Assembly: GCF_016801865.2 (NCBI RefSeq)
Contig: NC_068937.1
Span: 127,442,955-127,506,954 of the forward strand
DNA: 64,000 nucleotides
Source of the DNA: Culex pipiens pallens
Taxonomy: Eukaryota; Arthropoda; Insecta; Diptera; Culicidae
Direction of reading: 5' to 3'
Position numbers and translations under genes: made by a program
Notes under the pieces: generated by a model
The model's database searches: none
What the model saw: the letters and a program-made list of their open reading frames with translations, nothing else
Told to the model about the DNA's origin: nothing
In this document: positions 61,026 through 64,000 of the stretch, piece by piece
Layout of the letters: every line of letters starts with the position of its first letter
Numbering within the stretch: position 1 is the stretch's first letter

Positions 61026-62377
61026 GGGTAATTCTCCGCCAACTCATACAGCAGTTGCCCCGACCCCTCTTCGATTTGCGTGAAACTTTGTCCTGAGGGG
61101 TAACTTTTGTCCCTGATTACGAATCCGAGGTCCGTTTTTTGATATCTCGTGACGGAGGGGCGGTACGACCCCTTCCATTTTTGAACATGCGAAAAAAGAG
61201 GTGTTTTTCAATAATTTGCAGCGTGAAACGGTGATGAGATAGAAATTTGGTGTCAAAGGGACTTTTATGTAAAATTAGACGCCCGATTTGATGGCGTACT
61301 CAGAATTCCGAAAAAACGTATTTTTCATCGAAAAAAACACTAAAAAAGTTTAAAAAATTCTCCCATTTTCCGTCACTCGACAGTAAATTTTTTTGGAACA
61401 TCTCATTTTATGGGAAATTTAATGTTATTTTTGAATCTACATTGATCCAGAAGGGTCATTTTTTTATTTAGAACAACAATTTTCATTTTAAAATTTCGTG
61501 TTTTTTCTAACTTTGCAGGGTTATTTTTTAGAGTGTAACAATGTTCTACAAAGTTGTAGAGCAGATAATTACAAAAATTTTGATATACAGACATAAGGGG
61601 TTTGCTTATAAACATCACGAGTTTTCGCGATTTTACGAAAAAAAAGTTTTGAAAAAGTTGGTCGTCATCGATCATGGCCGTTCATGGTCACCTGCGACAG
61701 ACACGGACGACGAAACAAAGAGAAACGCAAAAAATAACTTTTTCAAAACTTTTTTTCGTAAAATCGCGATAACTCGTGATGTTTATAAGCAAACCCCTTA
61801 TGTCTATATATCAAATTTTTTGTAGTTGTCTGCTCTACAACTTTGTAGAACATTGTTACACTCTAAAAAATAACCCTGCAAAGTTAGAAAAAACACGAAA
61901 TTTTAAAATGAAAAATTTTGTTCTAAATGAAAAAATGGCCCTTCTGGGTCAATGTAGATTCGAAAAGTACATTAAATTTCCCATAAAATGACATTTTCCA
62001 AAAATTTTTACAGTCGAGTAACGGAAAATGAGAGAATTTTTAAAACTTTTTTAGTGTTTTTTTCGATGAAAAAACGTTTTTTCGGAATTCTGAGTACGCC
62101 ATCAAATCGGGCGTCTAATTTTACATAAAAGTCCCTTTGACACCAAATTTCTATCTCATCACCGTTTCAGGCTGCAAATTATTGAAAAACGCCTCTTTTT
62201 TTCGCATGTTCAAAAATGGAAGGGGTCGTACCGACCCTCCGTCACGAGATATCAAAAAACGGACCTCGGATTCGTAATCAGGGACAAAAGTTACCCCTTA
62301 GGACAAAGTTTCACGCAAATCGAAGAGGGGTCGGGGCAACTTTTCCCGATTTCGTGTGAGTTGGTAGAGAATTACCC
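61026..62377. mobile_element. 1.35-kb near-perfect foldback element with 4-bp target duplication
   Basis: GGGTAATTCTCCGCCAACTC at 61026 is mirrored by GAGTTGGTAGAGAATTACCC ending at 62377; ACAG stands at 61022-61025 and 62378-62381. The arms stay highly similar to the centre near 61690-61720 (CCCCGACCCCTCTTCGATTT, CCTGATTACGAATCCGAGG, ACAACTTTGTAGAACATTGT are all mirrored). Two near-identical peptide frames (61403-61675 minus and 61776-61991 plus) are the two arms read in opposite directions, not genes. The uninterrupted repeat at 7236-7480 confirms the empty site. Confidence 0.92.
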
Positions 62378-62540
62378 ACAGCTTATTTTTCAAATCTGTG
62401 TATAGAAACTTGCTTGCTCACTTCCTTTTGAGTTATTTATCACTCGATTTAAGTTGAAAACACTTTTTATGAGCTGTAATTAAACGTCAAAGTGCTGACA
62501 TTAGAGGCACGATAGAATTAGAAGCTGTTCCCCAAAGTTT
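62378..62540 (+). repeat. Right piece of the interrupted repeat
   Basis: TAGAAACTTGCTTGCTCACTTCC, TTATCACTCGATTTAAG and AACGTCAAAGTGCTGACA match 7346-7455 in order. Confidence 0.9.
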
Positions 62541-63617
62541 TTTTTTTCAACTGTCCTTATCTTAAAAAATGTATCAATTAAACAAAAATATCAAAAAATG
62601 TACACAACCATTAATAAATATATTGTTTTCCTTAATTTCTTTAAAAAATGTGAGTAATTCTTCTGACTATTTCCTATCAAGTAATCTAAAAAACTTTGCA
62701 GGCAACTACTATAAAATATTAAAAGAAATTCAGGCTAAAATGGGTTGAATAATTACTTTAATTAATTTAATGACTTTTCGTTTGCGAATATGGTTTTATT
62801 TTAAAAAATGTTGCAATATCAGTTTTGCTTGAGTTATAAAACGTCCATGGTAGAAGGGGAGATGTTTCGAAATTAATAACGCCGATGTGGTTAGTTTGAC
62901 TGTCCAAAACGTTCTGATTTTATTGTAATCGAAAAGTCCCCCAGAGCCTCACACATGAGGTACTGAGGTTTTGCTTACTGAGCATTAACCGAGCTACTTG
63001 CTTTAATCGCGGCGAGGTAAACGAAGTTTAGCTTTGTTCGCAGTTTAGGTTACTGTTGTCGGCTGTGCTGACGATTTTGATGGCGTCGATCAATTATGCG
63101 GAAAGCAATTTCCGTAACTCTTGAATTTTTTTTTTTTTTCAAAAAATCCCTTATTCGATAATTTACAATTTATCGACAACAGTGGCTCAAAATATGACAA
63201 CAGTGGCTCAAAATATGTCTGTTCCGGTGCCCAAAGGTCTTGACCATGTCAATTATTTTTGCAGGATGATGTATTAGAATGATATCTTGTAGCTTTGTAT
63301 CATTTCATGCATTGTTCTGCGAAATAGATTTTGTTATATTGACCAAAGACCCATATAGCAGGGCCGAGGTACCCCAACGGAATCCGGAATATCTCCGGAA
63401 AAAGTGGACCATATTTGTCCCCCATCTGACAGTTGAATATAGACAAATCTGGATCTTTTGCAACCGGAAGCATGCAAATTGGTCAATTCTATGAAAAGTT
63501 ACGAGATTTTTAAGAAAAAAAAAATAGGGGTTAAATGACTACCCGAGCGTTTGAGTGTTAAACATGGTCTAAAACATTCGCCAAGTTTTGGGAAAAAAAA
63601 ACTTCACGTTTCAAATA
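62541..63617. other. Intergenic DNA with a 21-bp tandem duplication
   Basis: No gene recognised. ACAACAGTGGCTCAAAATATG occurs twice head to tail at about 63177-63218. The GC-richer stretch 62870-63110 has no recognised content. Confidence 0.4.
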
Positions 63618-64000
63618 CAGTGCTGACTCGATCATCCGAAGGCCTCGGAAAAAATTCACTTCAGATAATCGAATCAAGAAAAAAAATATTGTTCGGTGTC
63701 TTATTCTTAATTCACAAGCTTATGACCCCCAAACTACGCTAAAGAGATTTAGAATTTTTAATTCCAAGATGGCGGCCATTACGATGGCGGTAACGAAATA
63801 TTGAAGAAATAAAAAATGCATTTTATTATTTAATTTGCAATCAACTATTCAAATTTGACTTAAACGGGGTCGCAGAACTCGAATGTGATGTTTAAAACAA
63901 GAAAAAGAAAAAAAAATCGTGATCCGATTATCCAAAGTCCCATACAAACCTTCTGATAATCGAACTTCGGATGATCGAAACATTGGATAATTGGGGCATC
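63618..64000 (+). mobile_element. TTATCCGAAG-type MITE, copy 3, right end outside or at the window edge
   Basis: CAGTGCTGACTCGATCATCC at 63618 is preceded by TA. The interior holds CCAAACTACGCTAAAGAG and AAGATGGCGGCCATT, shared with 7930-7985. Repeated CGATTATCC/GGATAATCG words appear near 63926-64000. The right terminus is not reached. Confidence 0.75.

Noticed and set aside
61403..61991. Pair of nearly identical 71-90 residue proteins on opposite strands
   Set aside because: They are the two arms of the foldback element at 61026-62377 read in opposite directions.

Overview
This window is nuclear DNA of a mosquito. The two malic enzymes and the NUDT14-type Nudix hydrolase read as dipteran proteins. 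Their exons are GC-rich, with introns of only about 60 bp, and they sit in AT-rich DNA packed with miniature and foldback elements and tRNA-derived SINEs that I recognise as typical of culicine mosquitoes. The Culex pipiens complex is my best guess, which is inference. There are six convincing host genes in 64 kb; almost everything else is nested transposable elements.

Region by region. 1-9.0 kb: foldback DNA, a non-autonomous hAT element with an exact 8-bp target duplication, an inverted-repeat element, a 539-bp array of the heptamer TTTTTAG, and gene-poor sequence. 9.0-9.9 kb: a two-exon NUDT14 (UDP-sugar diphosphatase) gene with an apparent mitochondrial leader upstream of the usual start. 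10.5-26.5 kb: three minus-strand genes (A 10481-11344, B 18737-20359, C 25917-26546) plus a fourth broken relic (11688-11797). They encode glutamine- and asparagine-rich, coiled-coil-like proteins built on a motif Q-x(2-3)-[VIF]-N that recurs every 25 residues. I know no described family of this kind, and it is the best candidate for something new here. The DNA between the copies is filled by a 164-bp tandem array, a retroposon with a 27-bp target duplication, SINEs and mariner-type MITEs.

26.5-36.4 kb: a 1.25-kb foldback element with TTAA (or TA) flanks, a 2.8-kb non-coding retroposon with a target duplication of about 22 bp, and a 2.5-kb hAT-like element that has itself received a 1.1-kb retroposon. 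36.9-46.4 kb: two convergent malic enzyme genes. The plus-strand one (36925-38812) has a mitochondrial-type N terminus; the minus-strand one (44181-46406) has four exons, the first not found. Between them lies a 5'-truncated LINE with an intact endonuclease and reverse transcriptase frame. 46.4-53.9 kb: no convincing gene; MITE families plus a GC-richer stretch that could be 5' or regulatory DNA of a gene outside the window. 53.9-56.3 kb: a second hAT-like element of the same family, carrying a retroposon with only an ORF1 (gag-like) protein. 56.3-64 kb: MITEs and two more large foldback elements.

How the genes relate. The two malic enzymes would make NADPH or NADH and pyruvate from malate in mitochondrion and cytosol. 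The Nudix enzyme removes UDP-glucose or ADP-ribose. The repeat-protein trio has no visible link to either and looks like a lineage-specific tandem expansion. All coordinates, splice sites, repeat spacings and target duplications were read by eye from the sequence; no searches were run.
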